Assembly: GCF_903645295.1 (NCBI RefSeq)
Contig: NZ_CAHJXM010000002.1
Location: 162,001 to 226,000, forward strand
Direction: 5' to 3'
DNA length: 64,000 bases
Source: Bacillus sp. Marseille-Q1617
GTDB taxonomy: Bacteria; Bacillota; Bacilli; Bacillales; Bacillaceae_B
Part shown: positions 15,059-24,617 of the stretch, piece by piece
Position numbering within the stretch: the stretch's first letter is position 1
How the letters are laid out: each line of letters opens with the position of its first letter
Position numbers and translations under genes: made by a program
Notes under the pieces: model-generated
The model's input: only the letters and a program-made list of their open reading frames with translations
Databases searched by the model: none
Told to the model about the DNA's origin: nothing

Positions 15059-16405
15059 TCAAGCCTCTTTCGTCGTCTTCGTGAAGTAGATGATCGTCTC
15101 AATGATAAAAATCGCGAGAACGGATAATCCGAAAAGCGGCATAAGGATACCGAGTATCATGATTGTTGCGATTGCACCTATCGACCATGGCTTGTTGATC
15201 CTCTTCGGACCCTTCGCTCCACCAGGTTTCACCCGCTTCATCCATGACATGAAGCCCATCGCGATCGCTGCAAGGAATGCGATGCAGACGAGCAGGTTCA
15301 GGATCTTGTTGGCCATCCCGAATAGATGCCCTTCATGAAGAGGGATTCCCCACGTGAACCACTTGCCGATGATGCCGTAGTCCTCAAAGTCGATTTGAGC
15401 GATCATGTCTCCGGAATACTGATCAAAGTAAGCGGTTGTTTCTTCGTCCGGATTGACATCGAGTCCGGTGACGCCCGTATTGCTTCCTTTGGACACGGTG
15501 AAGACACCGGTTTCATCAGAAGGATAGACAATGGAGAACGGTCTTGAAATATTGTTCTCTCCGGATTCCGTGATGATTTCTTCGATGGTTTTCTGGCCGG
15601 CTATCGTGTCATCAGTACTGCTGTCGGAGTGATGTCCCGCGTGCCCCTTATGTTCCGAAGCGGGCTGGTCCATGCTTCTTGTCGCCCAAGGGATTTCATC
15701 CACATCCGACTGAGGGGGATTGTACCGAAGCTCCGTCCTGCCCCAATCAGGATGGTCGGCTGCGAATTGCCCAATTTTACTTCCCGTAAAAACTGACCAT
15801 GGAATCCCGGTCACCACAATGATGATCAGAGGTACGGCAAGTGCCAGTCCAAGTATTGCATGTAGTTTCTGGAACCTGAGAGGGTTTTTCCTGGAACGGT
15901 TCTGGAGCAGTTTCTTCTTGAATGTCATATAGGTCCCCGACACGATCAGGAAGATGGCCCAGCAAGCCGTCAGTTCGACCAGGTAACGGACAAAGGTATG
16001 CTCGGTCAATAAGGAACTATGGAATGTCCTCATAAAGTTGGAATAGGTATTTTTCGAATTTTGGCTGGCGACGATCTGATTGTTTTCGTCTAAAAATACA
16101 TATTGAGACTCTCCTTGATCATTGCTGATCGTCACCCTGTTGTTATAGGGTTCTTCCATCATGCTGATTTTACTGACGGAGTAGCCGTTGTATGTTTCTT
16201 TTATTTCTTCGATCGCTTCATCTATGTTTTGCATCTCCTTGTTATCACTTTGCCCGAAAAATTCATGTTCATAAATCATATTTTCGACTTCTGGATAAAA
16301 GAGAAATCCAATCCCTGAAAGGGTCAGTGTCAACAATAATGGTGTGATGAACCAGGCTGCATAAAAATGAAGCCTTCTGAATGGATTGAATGTGTTCCTG
16401 TTCAT
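15059..16405 (-). CDS. PepSY-domain iron-regulated-type membrane protein
   Basis: The 448-residue protein has the PepSY_TM layout: an N-terminal helix (FNPFRRLHFYAAWFITPLLL), a first extracytoplasmic PepSY domain (residues about 55-130), two central helices (about 140-160 and 180-205), a second PepSY-like domain, and C-terminal helices. The conserved FRRLHFYAAW, HSSLL and GIPLHEGHLFG segments are seen; their histidines suggest haem or metal contact. A His-rich loop (SEHKGHAGHHSDSS) sits between the domains. Family members are usually connected with iron or haem uptake, or with membrane electron transfer. No Fur-type operator was recognised upstream. Confidence 0.85.
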   Translation of the reverse strand: MNRNTFNPFRRLHFYAAWFITPLLLTLTLSGIGFLFYPEVENMIYEHEFFGQSDNKEMQNIDEAIEEIKETYNGYSVSKISMMEEPYNNRVTISNDQGESQYVFLDENNQIVASQNSKNTYSNFMRTFHSSLLTEHTFVRYLVELTACWAIFLIVSGTYMTFKKKLLQNRSRKNPLRFQKLHAILGLALAVPLIIIVVTGIPWSVFTGSKIGQFAADHPDWGRTELRYNPPQSDVDEIPWATRSMDQPASEHKGHAGHHSDSSTDDTIAGQKTIEEIITESGENNISRPFSIVYPSDETGVFTVSKGSNTGVTGLDVNPDEETTAYFDQYSGDMIAQIDFEDYGIIGKWFTWGIPLHEGHLFGMANKILNLLVCIAFLAAIAMGFMSWMKRVKPGGAKGPKRINKPWSIGAIATIMILGILMPLFGLSVLAIFIIETIIYFTKTTKEA

Positions 16406-16926
16406 ATGAATCTCCTTCTCTTGCTCTTTTTAATAGGTTGATTGGACTGAATCGTCTTCATTATTCAGTTTATATAGAAAATGTGTTGAAAGAATGAAAT
16501 AAAAATAGATATTTTTTAACAGCAGGTACCCGCTTCCCGCATTATTTTATATATAGAAGGTAAAGAGGTCTGGAGGTGAGAGTGATGATATGATTTTATG
16601 GAAAAAAATAGACGGGAATCTATGTAAGGTGAAACTAGTTTGCTGCGGTACGAAAAACGTACTGTATTTCTTTTTGTGAATCAGACATGAATCAGGTTTG
16701 CAGCAAGTTTGATTCAGAATCGAAAACAGAAAGAAGAATGTAAAGAAAGAAAAGAATGAAAAGAATGAAAAGAAATATCTCACCACCCTAACATACACTT
16801 TGGCAGATAGTAGGGCGTGCAAGGCTTGACGATGCTGACGGGGAGAAGTCGAAAGCCATAGCGGGATTCCTGGAAAAGCGATACAATTTACTAGAATTCA
16901 ATTTTTTTGAAAACCTTGGAGGAACG
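16406..16926. other. Non-coding region with A/G-rich repeats
   Basis: The gap between the divergent PepSY and glycerophosphodiesterase genes has no convincing frame. It contains a small hairpin (GGTACG-AAAAA-CGTACT, about 16647-16661) and a purine-rich stretch of AAAGAATG/AAAAGAATG units at about 16735-16778. A phenylalanine-rich frame on the minus strand is a translation of that low-complexity stretch. Confidence 0.4.
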
Positions 16927-17907
16927 ATGAAAAAGTTTAAGAGAATCATGAAACGGACTTTGCTGGGTGTTGGTATTCTGGCAGCGTTCATGTACATAAA
17001 CAACACATCTTTATTTACAAAAACCGAAGATAAAAACCCTTTACTGCTTGCACACAGGGGGATGTCGCAGACGTTCCCGATGGACGGCATCAAGAGTGAT
17101 ACTTGCACGGCTGAAAGAATCCATGAGCCTGAACATCCATACCTTGAAAACACAATCTCCTCGATGGAAGCTGCCTTTGAAGCCGGGGCGGACGTTGTCG
17201 AGTTCGATGTCCAGCCGACGAAGGACGGAAAGTTTGCGATTTTCCACGATTGGACACTGGAGTGCCGGACGGACGGCGAAGGGGTGACGAGGGAACATAC
17301 GATGGAAGAGCTTAAACAGTTGGATATCGGCTATGGATATACGGCTGATGACGGGAAGACCTACCCTTTTCGCGGGAAGGGAGTCGGAATGATGCCGTCA
17401 CTTGATGAGGTGATGGAGCATTTCACGGAGGGCTCTTTCCTGATCCATATCAAGAGTGACGACCCCGAGGAAGGGAAGCAGCTTGCCCGCTATCTTGAAG
17501 GTCTGCCTGAGGATCGTCTGGACCGGCTCACCGTGTACGGCGGGGACCGGCCGATTGCGTCGTTGAAAGAAAAGCTGCCGGACCTTCGCGTGATGTCGAT
17601 TGCCACGATGAAAAGCTGTATGCTGCCATATATCGCTGCAGGATGGACTGGATACGTCCCTTCCGCCTGTGAAAATACACAGATCCATTTACCCGAGAAG
17701 TATGCCAAATGGATGTGGGGATGGCCAGACAAGCTCATCAAGCGGCTGGAAGATGCAGGCACGCGCGTAATCCTGGTGGCGGGTGACGGAGGCTGGTCGG
17801 AAGGGTTTGACACCCCTGGGGATCTTGAGCGGCTGCCTGCCGGTTATTCAGGCGTTGTTTGGACCAACCGGATTGATATAACGGCCCCTATTTTACACGA
17901 AAAATAG
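16927..17907 (+). CDS. Glycerophosphodiester phosphodiesterase
   Basis: This 326-residue protein begins with a basic stretch and one hydrophobic helix (TLLGVGILAAFMYI), so it is membrane-anchored or secreted. The catalytic GDPD motifs are intact: LLAHRGMSQ (general acid/base His), ENTISSMEAAFEAGADVVEF, DVQPTKDGKFAIFHDWTLE with the HD pair, and FLIHIKSD. An insertion with two cysteines (SDTCTAERI, LECRTD) is present. It releases glycerol-3-phosphate from deacylated phospholipids. TTGGAGGAACG precedes the ATG. It stands alone. Confidence 0.9.
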   Translation: MKKFKRIMKRTLLGVGILAAFMYINNTSLFTKTEDKNPLLLAHRGMSQTFPMDGIKSDTCTAERIHEPEHPYLENTISSMEAAFEAGADVVEFDVQPTKDGKFAIFHDWTLECRTDGEGVTREHTMEELKQLDIGYGYTADDGKTYPFRGKGVGMMPSLDEVMEHFTEGSFLIHIKSDDPEEGKQLARYLEGLPEDRLDRLTVYGGDRPIASLKEKLPDLRVMSIATMKSCMLPYIAAGWTGYVPSACENTQIHLPEKYAKWMWGWPDKLIKRLEDAGTRVILVAGDGGWSEGFDTPGDLERLPAGYSGVVWTNRIDITAPILHEK

Positions 17908-17988
17908 AAAAATGGGTCAGCCCTCAATTACGAAGCACTGTGCTTTTTTACCGAAAAGTCCGCCTTGCTTCCAGCCCTTTTAAAAAAT

Positions 17989-19524
17989 TTAAATCGTAAT
18001 CGAAGTACCATCAAATTTTGTCAAAGTGAATCCCTTGAACGCCTCATTGTAGGTGGACTTGTAATCCCTCAGGATCCCGATGGCTGCCTGCTCTCCAAGT
18101 TTTAAACCGTTGATGCCGCTGGCCCGAAAGTGGACTCCTGCTGCGTCCCGTCCATTGGCGATATTATAGGCGAGTTTGTTCAATTCACCGCCGACAGTGA
18201 GGGGCGGCCCTTCATAGTCTATTAATTGGAGGCCGTCGCTTGTCGCGATGACAGGGTCGGGAATCACGAATGATTCGTCGAACAGTGCCTTCAGCATGGT
18301 CACCATCGCCCCGACAAATGCTGCATGGCCGGCGGGATAGGCAGGATGTAAAGGAGAGCCTTCCGGGTAAGACTGCGGCAACAGGTAGGAACCATAGATT
18401 TCATAGGTTTTTGCCAGTGCTACTGAGTTCAGTACGTCCGGGTGTATTGGATATTCAGCCTTTCCGGTCAATTTGTTGTGGATGCGCCCGCCGAATTCTT
18501 CCGGGCGGAGACGTCTGTGGACAAGCCATTTTTGGAACCAGGCAGCTTCTAGTCCGGGACGGGCTGATCTTGTAACAAAATCGAGGATATGCGGAACCCC
18601 AAAGGTAGAGAATCCGATCTGGGTGTCAGAATCGAGGTAGGGGTTATTCTTATCCCATGCGGCAGTCCCGTATTGGAAGATGATCAAACTAGCGGCTAGT
18701 CCGCTTTCGACGGATCGATCATTGTACACAAATTCGGCTAAATCCCGCGCATTTCGTATATATCTTGGAGTGGGATCATAATCGGGACCGGGTGGGATAG
18801 AACCGTTCTGAACCGCAAGCCAGTCATCGTAATCTGTTAAAAAGTCTTCTCCGGCCTTGGTTGTCCGGTAGCGTTGGATGGTCCTGGTTGATACATAAGG
18901 AATGTCCTTCAAAAGAAATTGTGAAACATACGGGCCCGTCAATGCTCCCGGGAGATCGTCCCGGTATAATGTCCCGGGGGTGACTTTCCCAACAATTTTA
19001 GGTCCACGGAAATCTGTTAAATTCGACAGTTCATCTGCAGCTGCCAGCGTCAGAGGGTTCGTGTCATAGTCGTTGAAAGGAACATCGCGGGTAAGAGCCT
19101 GCCAGTACAGCTCGACCATTTCAGCAGCCATCTCTGCACTGCTGAAGCTCGGAGCGGGCGGTAAAACCAATTGGTGACTGTCCGGTCCGGTCATTTCAAA
19201 TGCATATGCGGCTTGAGGATTAACCATCTTCCTTTCACCAGCAAGCGGGAGTCTTTCAAAGTCTTCCGGATCGCCCGACTCCAATATCCCGATATACGTG
19301 TTATACGCCTCGACATCTACCTCGCCGAGTTCATTATGAGGGAGCCCTTTTGAAAAGCCGGCTATTTTCTTCTTATATCGTATCTCATCTTTGTTAGTGG
19401 GGTGGTTCCGAACAGGCAGAAGCTTATAGAATAAAGCTGCCTTCCAGCGAAGGGTGAAGGCCTTTTTCACGCGGCATTTCAGCGCTCTGACATAATCTAT
19501 TACACTTGTTTTTTTGTATTTCAA
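17989..19524 (-). CDS. Vanadium-dependent haloperoxidase-like protein (PAP2 superfamily)
   Basis: This 511-residue protein has the three active-site motifs of the vanadium haloperoxidase/acid-phosphatase superfamily: K332 with R340-P341 (KWLVHRRLRPEEFGG), A398-G-H400 (HPAYPAGHAAFVGA) and R459 with H465 (NGRDAAGVHFRASG). These residues bind vanadate or phosphate. The long helical N-terminal part has NPQAAYAFEMTGPDSHQL and IPPGPDYDPTPRYIRNARDL. No signal peptide is evident. It starts at TTG after AGGAGGATGAACAG. Whether it halogenates or acts as a phosphatase cannot be decided from sequence. A broken paralogue is at 6841-8033. Confidence 0.87.
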   Translation of the reverse strand: MKYKKTSVIDYVRALKCRVKKAFTLRWKAALFYKLLPVRNHPTNKDEIRYKKKIAGFSKGLPHNELGEVDVEAYNTYIGILESGDPEDFERLPLAGERKMVNPQAAYAFEMTGPDSHQLVLPPAPSFSSAEMAAEMVELYWQALTRDVPFNDYDTNPLTLAAADELSNLTDFRGPKIVGKVTPGTLYRDDLPGALTGPYVSQFLLKDIPYVSTRTIQRYRTTKAGEDFLTDYDDWLAVQNGSIPPGPDYDPTPRYIRNARDLAEFVYNDRSVESGLAASLIIFQYGTAAWDKNNPYLDSDTQIGFSTFGVPHILDFVTRSARPGLEAAWFQKWLVHRRLRPEEFGGRIHNKLTGKAEYPIHPDVLNSVALAKTYEIYGSYLLPQSYPEGSPLHPAYPAGHAAFVGAMVTMLKALFDESFVIPDPVIATSDGLQLIDYEGPPLTVGGELNKLAYNIANGRDAAGVHFRASGINGLKLGEQAAIGILRDYKSTYNEAFKGFTLTKFDGTSITI

Positions 19525-19760
19525 CTGTTCATCCTCCTTTCTTTTAGAGCTTGTATTATCTTATGTTGAAAAATACTGAACGGAATGGACAGATAAATTA
19601 GTCATCTGTAATAAGCATAAAAAAATCGGATGAAAATCAGTTTTTTAAAATAACATGTGTCGAGTCCGGGGGTACATATAATCACTTAATAAAATGGTAT
19701 GGCCCCTATCTGAAATCACGGCAAAAAAAATAAATGAACGGTTTATTCCAAGCGAAAAAA

Positions 19761-19792
19761 GCCTTAGCCCTTGGAACAAGCTGGGTGAAGGC
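19761..19792. terminator. Hairpin with T-runs on both strands
   Basis: GCCTTAGCCCTTG / CAAGCTGGGTGAAGGC, with small bulges, is flanked by AAAAAA before and CTCTTTTT after. It lies between two divergent genes where no terminator is expected, so it may end an unannotated small RNA. Confidence 0.45.
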
Positions 19793-19980
19793 CTCTTTTT
19801 CTATATTTTCTTAAGACATGGGAGAGCAGTTTGCACTTTTTTATTATCTTTAAATAGTTTATAATTATCAGATAAAAGAAGTTATTTTTATCCATCAATC
19901 ATTATAATAGACTATGATATATTTAGTTTGAGACAGAGAAGATGTGTTCCTGGAGTGACGCCTTGCATTTTTGACACCTA

Positions 19981-20003
19981 AGCAGGAGCGCCTGCTCTTT
20001 TTT
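19981..20003 (+). terminator. Terminator-like hairpin in the mqo leader
   Basis: The perfect stem AGCAGG-AGCG-CCTGCT is followed by CTTTTTTAT and ends about 30 bases before the mqo start codon. It has the form of an intrinsic terminator and could attenuate mqo transcription or end a leader RNA. Confidence 0.6.
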
Positions 20004-20033
20004 ATGAAAATATTAAAGGTAAGGAAGGTTATC

Positions 20034-21536
20034 ATGAGCAGCATACAGAAGAAAACAGACGTTATCTTAATTGGTGCCGGAGTCATGAGTGCGACTTTGG
20101 GGTCATTACTGAAAGAGTTAGCACCGCAATGGGAAATCACAGTGTTTGAAAAGCTCAGTGAGCCGGGGGAGGAAAGCTCGAATGAGTGGAATAATGCAGG
20201 TACGGGACATGCTGCATTATGCGAGCTGAACTATACATCCGAAAAACCCGACGGCTCCATCGATATCACAAAAGCGATAAAGGTAAATGAACAGTTTCAG
20301 GTTTCGAGACAGTTCTGGTCTCATCTTGTCAACAGCAATCTAATCCGCAGCCCACAGGAATTCATCATGCCGCTTCCTCATATGAGTATGGTCCAAGGGG
20401 CTGAAAATGTGGAATTTTTGAAAAAACGATTGGAAGCGCTGTCAGTGAATCCGTTGTTTGAGGGCATGGAATTTTCAGACGATCCTGAAAAACTGAAAGA
20501 GTGGATCCCGCTGATCATGAATGGGCGAACGTCGAATGAACCGATCGCGGCCACCAAGATCGATTCCGGTACGGATGTCAACTTCGGTGCGTTGACACGC
20601 ATGTTATTCGACCACTTGAAGACTCAGAATGTCGAGGTCAACTACGGGCACAGTGTCCAGGACCTTAAACAAATGAGCGACGGTTCATGGGAAGTGAAGG
20701 TGCAGGACCTTGCCAATGGAAGAATCGAAACCCACACGGCGAAGTTCATCTTTATCGGTGGGGGAGGCGGAAGTCTTCACCTGCTTCAAAAGACGGGCAT
20801 ACCGGAATCCAAGCGTATCGGCGGATTCCCGGTGAGTGGACTCTTCATGGTGTGCAACAATCCTGAAGTCGTGGCGCAGCATCATGCAAAAGTATACGGC
20901 AAGGCGAAAGTCGGTGCTCCGCCAATGTCTGTGCCGCATCTTGACACACGCTTCATCGATCATAAAAAATCACTGTTATTCGGACCGTTTGCAGGCTTTT
21001 CTCCTAAGTTCCTGAAGACCGGTTCAAACCTGGACCTGATTACTTCCGTCAAACCGAACAACGTCCTGACAATGCTTGCGGCAGGCGCGAAGAATATGGG
21101 ATTGACAAAGTATCTGATCCAGCAGGTGCTTCTATCAAAAGAAAAGAGAATGGAAGAACTGCGTGAATTCATTCCTAACGCCAAAAGCGAGGATTGGGAT
21201 ATCGTTGTAGCCGGCCAGCGTGTGCAAGTGATCAAAGATACCGAAGCAGGCGGGAAAGGAACGCTTCAATTCGGTACGGAGGTGGTAAGTGCTTCCGACG
21301 GTTCGGTCGCTGCACTTCTTGGCGCATCCCCGGGTGCTTCCACTGCCGTTCACGTCATGCTAGAAGTACTGGATAAATGTTTCCCTCAGCATATGAAAGA
21401 GTGGGAACCAAAAATCAAGGAAATGATTCCTTCTTACGGCCTGTCGTTATCTGAGAATCCAGAGCTGTTCAGGGAAATCCACGCATCGACAGCCCATGCA
21501 CTGGGACTGAATGGAAGAGAGCTTGCTCATAGTTGA
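20034..21536 (+). CDS. mqo: Malate:quinone oxidoreductase
   Basis: The 500-residue flavoprotein has the FAD fingerprint [20 protein letters not shown] and family blocks [22 protein letters not shown]-like [30 protein letters not shown] and [20 protein letters not shown]. It oxidises malate to oxaloacetate at the membrane and passes electrons to quinone, replacing or complementing NAD-dependent malate dehydrogenase in the TCA cycle. I choose the ATG at 20034, preceded by AAGGAAGG; a longer frame from 19971 runs through the leader hairpin. A clear terminator follows. Confidence 0.95.
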   Translation: MSSIQKKTDVILIGAGVMSATLGSLLKELAPQWEITVFEKLSEPGEESSNEWNNAGTGHAALCELNYTSEKPDGSIDITKAIKVNEQFQVSRQFWSHLVNSNLIRSPQEFIMPLPHMSMVQGAENVEFLKKRLEALSVNPLFEGMEFSDDPEKLKEWIPLIMNGRTSNEPIAATKIDSGTDVNFGALTRMLFDHLKTQNVEVNYGHSVQDLKQMSDGSWEVKVQDLANGRIETHTAKFIFIGGGGGSLHLLQKTGIPESKRIGGFPVSGLFMVCNNPEVVAQHHAKVYGKAKVGAPPMSVPHLDTRFIDHKKSLLFGPFAGFSPKFLKTGSNLDLITSVKPNNVLTMLAAGAKNMGLTKYLIQQVLLSKEKRMEELREFIPNAKSEDWDIVVAGQRVQVIKDTEAGGKGTLQFGTEVVSASDGSVAALLGASPGASTAVHVMLEVLDKCFPQHMKEWEPKIKEMIPSYGLSLSENPELFREIHASTAHALGLNGRELAHS

Positions 21537-21565
21537 TGTTTGAAATGTAAATAGCATTGGTGAAG

Positions 21566-21601
21566 GAACCTTCGATCTGATTTTGATCGGAGGTTCTTTT
21601 T
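21566..21601 (+). terminator. Terminator of mqo
   Basis: GAACCTTCGATC / GATCGGAGGTTC stem (21566-21596) followed by TTTTT, 30 bases after the stop. Confidence 0.9.
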
Positions 21602-21799
21602 GTGGCTTCTCCATCAGAGTCATGATAACAACATAAAAATACAGCCGGTAACGAGCGGAATCTACTAATATAGTCAAGAGAATCTATTATTTCTTAAAAA
21701 TATGGTTGTATAATTATACAGTAAGATGTTATCTTATTTATATTCAGAAAATTTAACGAACGAAATAAACAATATTCACGGAAACGGGAGGGTTTGATT

Positions 21800-23188
21800 A
21801 TGCAGGCAGAAAAACTGCAGCACGTCGAGGCGGTAACAGGTAAAAAAGAGTATACAGCAAAGCAATATTTGAAGTTTTGGCTGCCTTCATTATTGGGGGT
21901 ATTGCTATTTCTTGTTCCCATTTCGATTGACGGCAAGGTGACGATCGGCCTTGGGATCCTGGCGGACGGACTTCAGGCGATGATTGGTGATTATATTCCT
22001 GCCATTATGACCGGTATCATCGGTCTATCTGCGGTTGCCAGTTTAGTCGTCAGATTCAGTGACATTCAATTGGTCAAGAAGAGTCCATTCCTCACGGCTT
22101 TATTCGATGTTACGCCGTTTTGGCTGGCGCTGCGCTGGATCGGTGCGCTGTTCGCGGTCTCGACCTTCCTTAAAGTCGGTCCTGAATACATATGGTCGGA
22201 GTTCACAGGCGGGGTGGTCCTGTATGATTTGATTCCGGTGCTGATGGTTTGGTTTTTATTTGCCTGCTTATTCATGCCGCTGCTGCTTGAGTTCGGCCTG
22301 ATGGATTTCTTCGGTACATTGGTTCGGAATGTAATGGTGCCTCTGTTCAAACTTCCAGGCAGGTCCTCCATCGATGCACTGGCTTCGTGGATGGGAAGCG
22401 GGACGGTCGGCGTCTTATTGACGACACAGCAATATGAAGGCGGATATTATACGAAAAGGGAAGCTGCAGTCGTTGCGACGAACTTTTCGATTGCGTCAAT
22501 CGCCTTCAGTCTGGTAATTGCCAAATTTCTAGCGATTGATCACCTGTTTGTCCAATTCTACTTGACGGTGGTCGTGACGGGAGTGATTGCTGCCATCATC
22601 TGTCCAAGGATCCCGCCGCTTTCCTTTAAAAAGGAAACGTATTATGAGCCGGTCGGGAAGCAGATCGAAGAGGATGTGCCTGAAGGGGTCTCCAACTTCC
22701 GCTGGGGTCTCGAAACCGCGGTTGAAAAGGCCGATGGGGTCAAAAGCTTCCGCAGTGTGATCGGCAGCGGGATTAAAAATGTGGTGGATATCTGGTTCGC
22801 ATTGATTCCTTTGGTCATGGCCATCGGGACGGTCGCCCTCGTGATTGCTGAATTCACACCGATTTTTGATTATTTGTCGTATCCGTTCGTGCCCCTGCTG
22901 GAATTGCTGCGTATTCCTGAAGCACAAGCCGCCGCACCGGCGATGATTGTCGGGTTTGCCGATATGTTCCTCCCGGCTGTAGTAGGAAGCGGGATCGAAT
23001 CGGATTTGACCCGTTTTGTGATCGGGGTCATGTCCCTGTCTCAGTTAATTTATATGTCTGAAATCGGGATACTCTTGCTGAAATCAAAGATCCCGATTTC
23101 GTTCCTGCACCTGTTCATCATCTTCTTACAGCGTACGATCATCACACTGCCGGTCGCAGCATTGATGGCGCATTTGTTTTTCTTTTAA
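21800..23188 (+). CDS. YjiH family membrane protein (nucleoside-recognition/gate domain)
   Basis: The 462-residue protein has about nine membrane helices and the YjiH opening KQYLKFWLPSLLGVLLFLVP. The pattern of gate-domain half-helices (ASWMGSGTVGVLLTTQQYEG and FADMFLPAVVGSGIESDL) is typical of the nucleoside recognition (Gate) superfamily, whose members also include spore proteins SpoVAC-like and SpmA/SpmB. The start is ATG 21800 after CGGGAGGG. The transported substrate is unknown. A parS site follows directly after its stop codon. Confidence 0.85.
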   Translation: MQAEKLQHVEAVTGKKEYTAKQYLKFWLPSLLGVLLFLVPISIDGKVTIGLGILADGLQAMIGDYIPAIMTGIIGLSAVASLVVRFSDIQLVKKSPFLTALFDVTPFWLALRWIGALFAVSTFLKVGPEYIWSEFTGGVVLYDLIPVLMVWFLFACLFMPLLLEFGLMDFFGTLVRNVMVPLFKLPGRSSIDALASWMGSGTVGVLLTTQQYEGGYYTKREAAVVATNFSIASIAFSLVIAKFLAIDHLFVQFYLTVVVTGVIAAIICPRIPPLSFKKETYYEPVGKQIEEDVPEGVSNFRWGLETAVEKADGVKSFRSVIGSGIKNVVDIWFALIPLVMAIGTVALVIAEFTPIFDYLSYPFVPLLELLRIPEAQAAAPAMIVGFADMFLPAVVGSGIESDLTRFVIGVMSLSQLIYMSEIGILLLKSKIPISFLHLFIIFLQRTIITLPVAALMAHLFFF

Positions 23189-23192
23189 TGAA

Positions 23193-23208
23193 TGTTTCAC
23201 GTGGAACA
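23193..23208. other. parS: ParB-binding site (parS)
   Basis: TGTTTCACGTGGAACA matches the Bacillus parS consensus TGTTNCACGTGNAACA at every fixed position and is nearly palindromic. It lies four bases after the YjiH stop. parS sites load ParB (Spo0J) and cluster around the replication origin, so the window is probably origin-proximal. Confidence 0.85.
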
Positions 23209-23368
23209 TCGGGACGGGACTGTACTATGAAATACAGCTTAAAAGTGTATAACCGAGAGCATTGACACCCGTCAATGCTTTCGTTTTTTTATTGCAAGTT
23301 CGGGTAGAAGCTCCGGGGTTCTTCCTATACAATGAAAATAAACAAAGAATGGAAAGGTGTTTGATCGT

Positions 23369-24571
23369 GTGAATCCCCAATCTTTTTTTTCAAAAGACAT
23401 TAAATCCGCATTGCAAAATGATCCCCCGGGGGAATGGATGCCCGTCATCCCTGACGGATGCATAAGGCTCAGTTCCGGCTACCCGGATCCCGGGCTTGTC
23501 CCGGTTGAGGAGCTGAAGAACTCGGTTGTGAAGCTTTTGGAAGAGGAGAAAGATTTGCCGCTTCACTATATTGGCAGCAAGAAGGTCGAGGATTTAAAAG
23601 CTTTCATCCAAAACCTGATGGTGGACCGTTCCATGCTGGACGAGAATGATGAAGTCCTGATCACGTCTGGTGCGTGCCAGGGAATCGATTTGATCGCCAG
23701 GATCCTCATGGACGACGAGACGGTCGTGGTTGTAGAGTCGCCGACGTATATGGAAGCGTTGGAAATCTTCCAGAACTATACGAAGCACTTTATCAATATC
23801 GAAGTGGATGAACATGGTCTACGGACAGATGTATTGGAAGAACTGCTGGCTGAACGGAAAAGCAAGGGGCACAAGCTCCCGAAAGTATTGTATACCATTC
23901 CTACATTCCAGAATCCGACCGGGACGACCATGACATCTGAACGCAGGGAACATCTTATAAAGCTCGCAGGTGAGTATGATTTCATCGTGATTGAGGATGA
24001 TGCTTATGGGGAAGTGCATTTCGATCAGGGGATGGATTCATTGAAGTCCCTAAGGAGCGGGGCTGATCCACGTGTATTGTATGTCGGTTCACTTTCGAAA
24101 GTGGTGGCTCCCGGAATGAGGATTGGCTGGGTCGCCGCGGATAAGGAATTCATTCAGGCACTCGCATGGTTTAAGAAAGACCTTGATCATCCCTTTTCAC
24201 AGGCGAGCATGGGTGCATTTCTAGGCAACATGGATCTGGATGCACACTTTACCACCTTGAGAAACGTGTATCGTGAAAAGTGCAGCCTGTTGCTTTCCGA
24301 ACTAGAACGGCATCTGCCGGATTCTGTTTCCTGGTACGTCCCCCAAGGCGGATATTTTGTATGGGTCAGGGTACCGGGTGCCGATACGTCGAAGATTTTG
24401 GAAGATTCTGTTGCTGAAGGCGTTTCCTTTGTTCCCGGCAAGTATTTCTTTTTGAATCAGGAAGAAGGACTGGAGTATTTGCGGCTTTCGTTCAGTTATG
24501 CAAGTGAGGGGGATATTTCGGAAGGTGTGAGGAGGCTTGGCCGGGTGATTAGGGCTGCGATTGATGGATAA
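23369..24571 (+). CDS. PLP-dependent aminotransferase, class I/II (2-aminoadipate-type)
   Basis: The 400-residue protein has the fold-type I pattern of MocR/LysN-like aminotransferases without the GntR domain: SSGYPDPGLVP, YIGSKKVEDLKAFI, ITSGACQGIDLIARILMD, VESPTYMEALEIF, YTIPTFQNPTGTTM, IEDDAYGEVHF and the PLP lysine in YVGSLSKVVAPGMRIGW. The substrate is not fixed by sequence; relatives act on 2-aminoadipate, aromatic or branched-chain amino acids. The start is probably GTG 23369, eleven bases after GGAAAGG; GTG 23357 overlaps that site. Confidence 0.88.
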   Translation: MNPQSFFSKDIKSALQNDPPGEWMPVIPDGCIRLSSGYPDPGLVPVEELKNSVVKLLEEEKDLPLHYIGSKKVEDLKAFIQNLMVDRSMLDENDEVLITSGACQGIDLIARILMDDETVVVVESPTYMEALEIFQNYTKHFINIEVDEHGLRTDVLEELLAERKSKGHKLPKVLYTIPTFQNPTGTTMTSERREHLIKLAGEYDFIVIEDDAYGEVHFDQGMDSLKSLRSGADPRVLYVGSLSKVVAPGMRIGWVAADKEFIQALAWFKKDLDHPFSQASMGAFLGNMDLDAHFTTLRNVYREKCSLLLSELERHLPDSVSWYVPQGGYFVWVRVPGADTSKILEDSVAEGVSFVPGKYFFLNQEEGLEYLRLSFSYASEGDISEGVRRLGRVIRAAIDG

Positions 24572-24581
24572 TAATTTTATG

Positions 24582-24616
24582 AAAAGCATTCATCTTCTCA
24601 AGGATGAATGCTTTTT
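24582..24616. terminator. Bidirectional terminator between convergent genes
   Basis: AAAAGCATTCATC / GATGAATGCTTTTT stem with T-runs on both strands, between the aminotransferase and the convergent fatty acid hydroxylase gene. Confidence 0.88.
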
Positions 24617-24617
24617 C

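Larger units (their letters stand above)
19525..20033. other. 509-bp non-coding region upstream of mqo
   Basis: No convincing frame occurs here. It contains the hairpins at 19761-19792 and 19981-19996 and AT-rich stretches that may hold divergent promoters for the haloperoxidase-like gene and mqo. Confidence 0.5.

Noticed and set aside
16547..16822. A Phe-rich minus-strand frame
   Set aside because: It is a translation of the A/G-rich low-complexity stretch (runs of FFSFFSF) and lacks any start signal.
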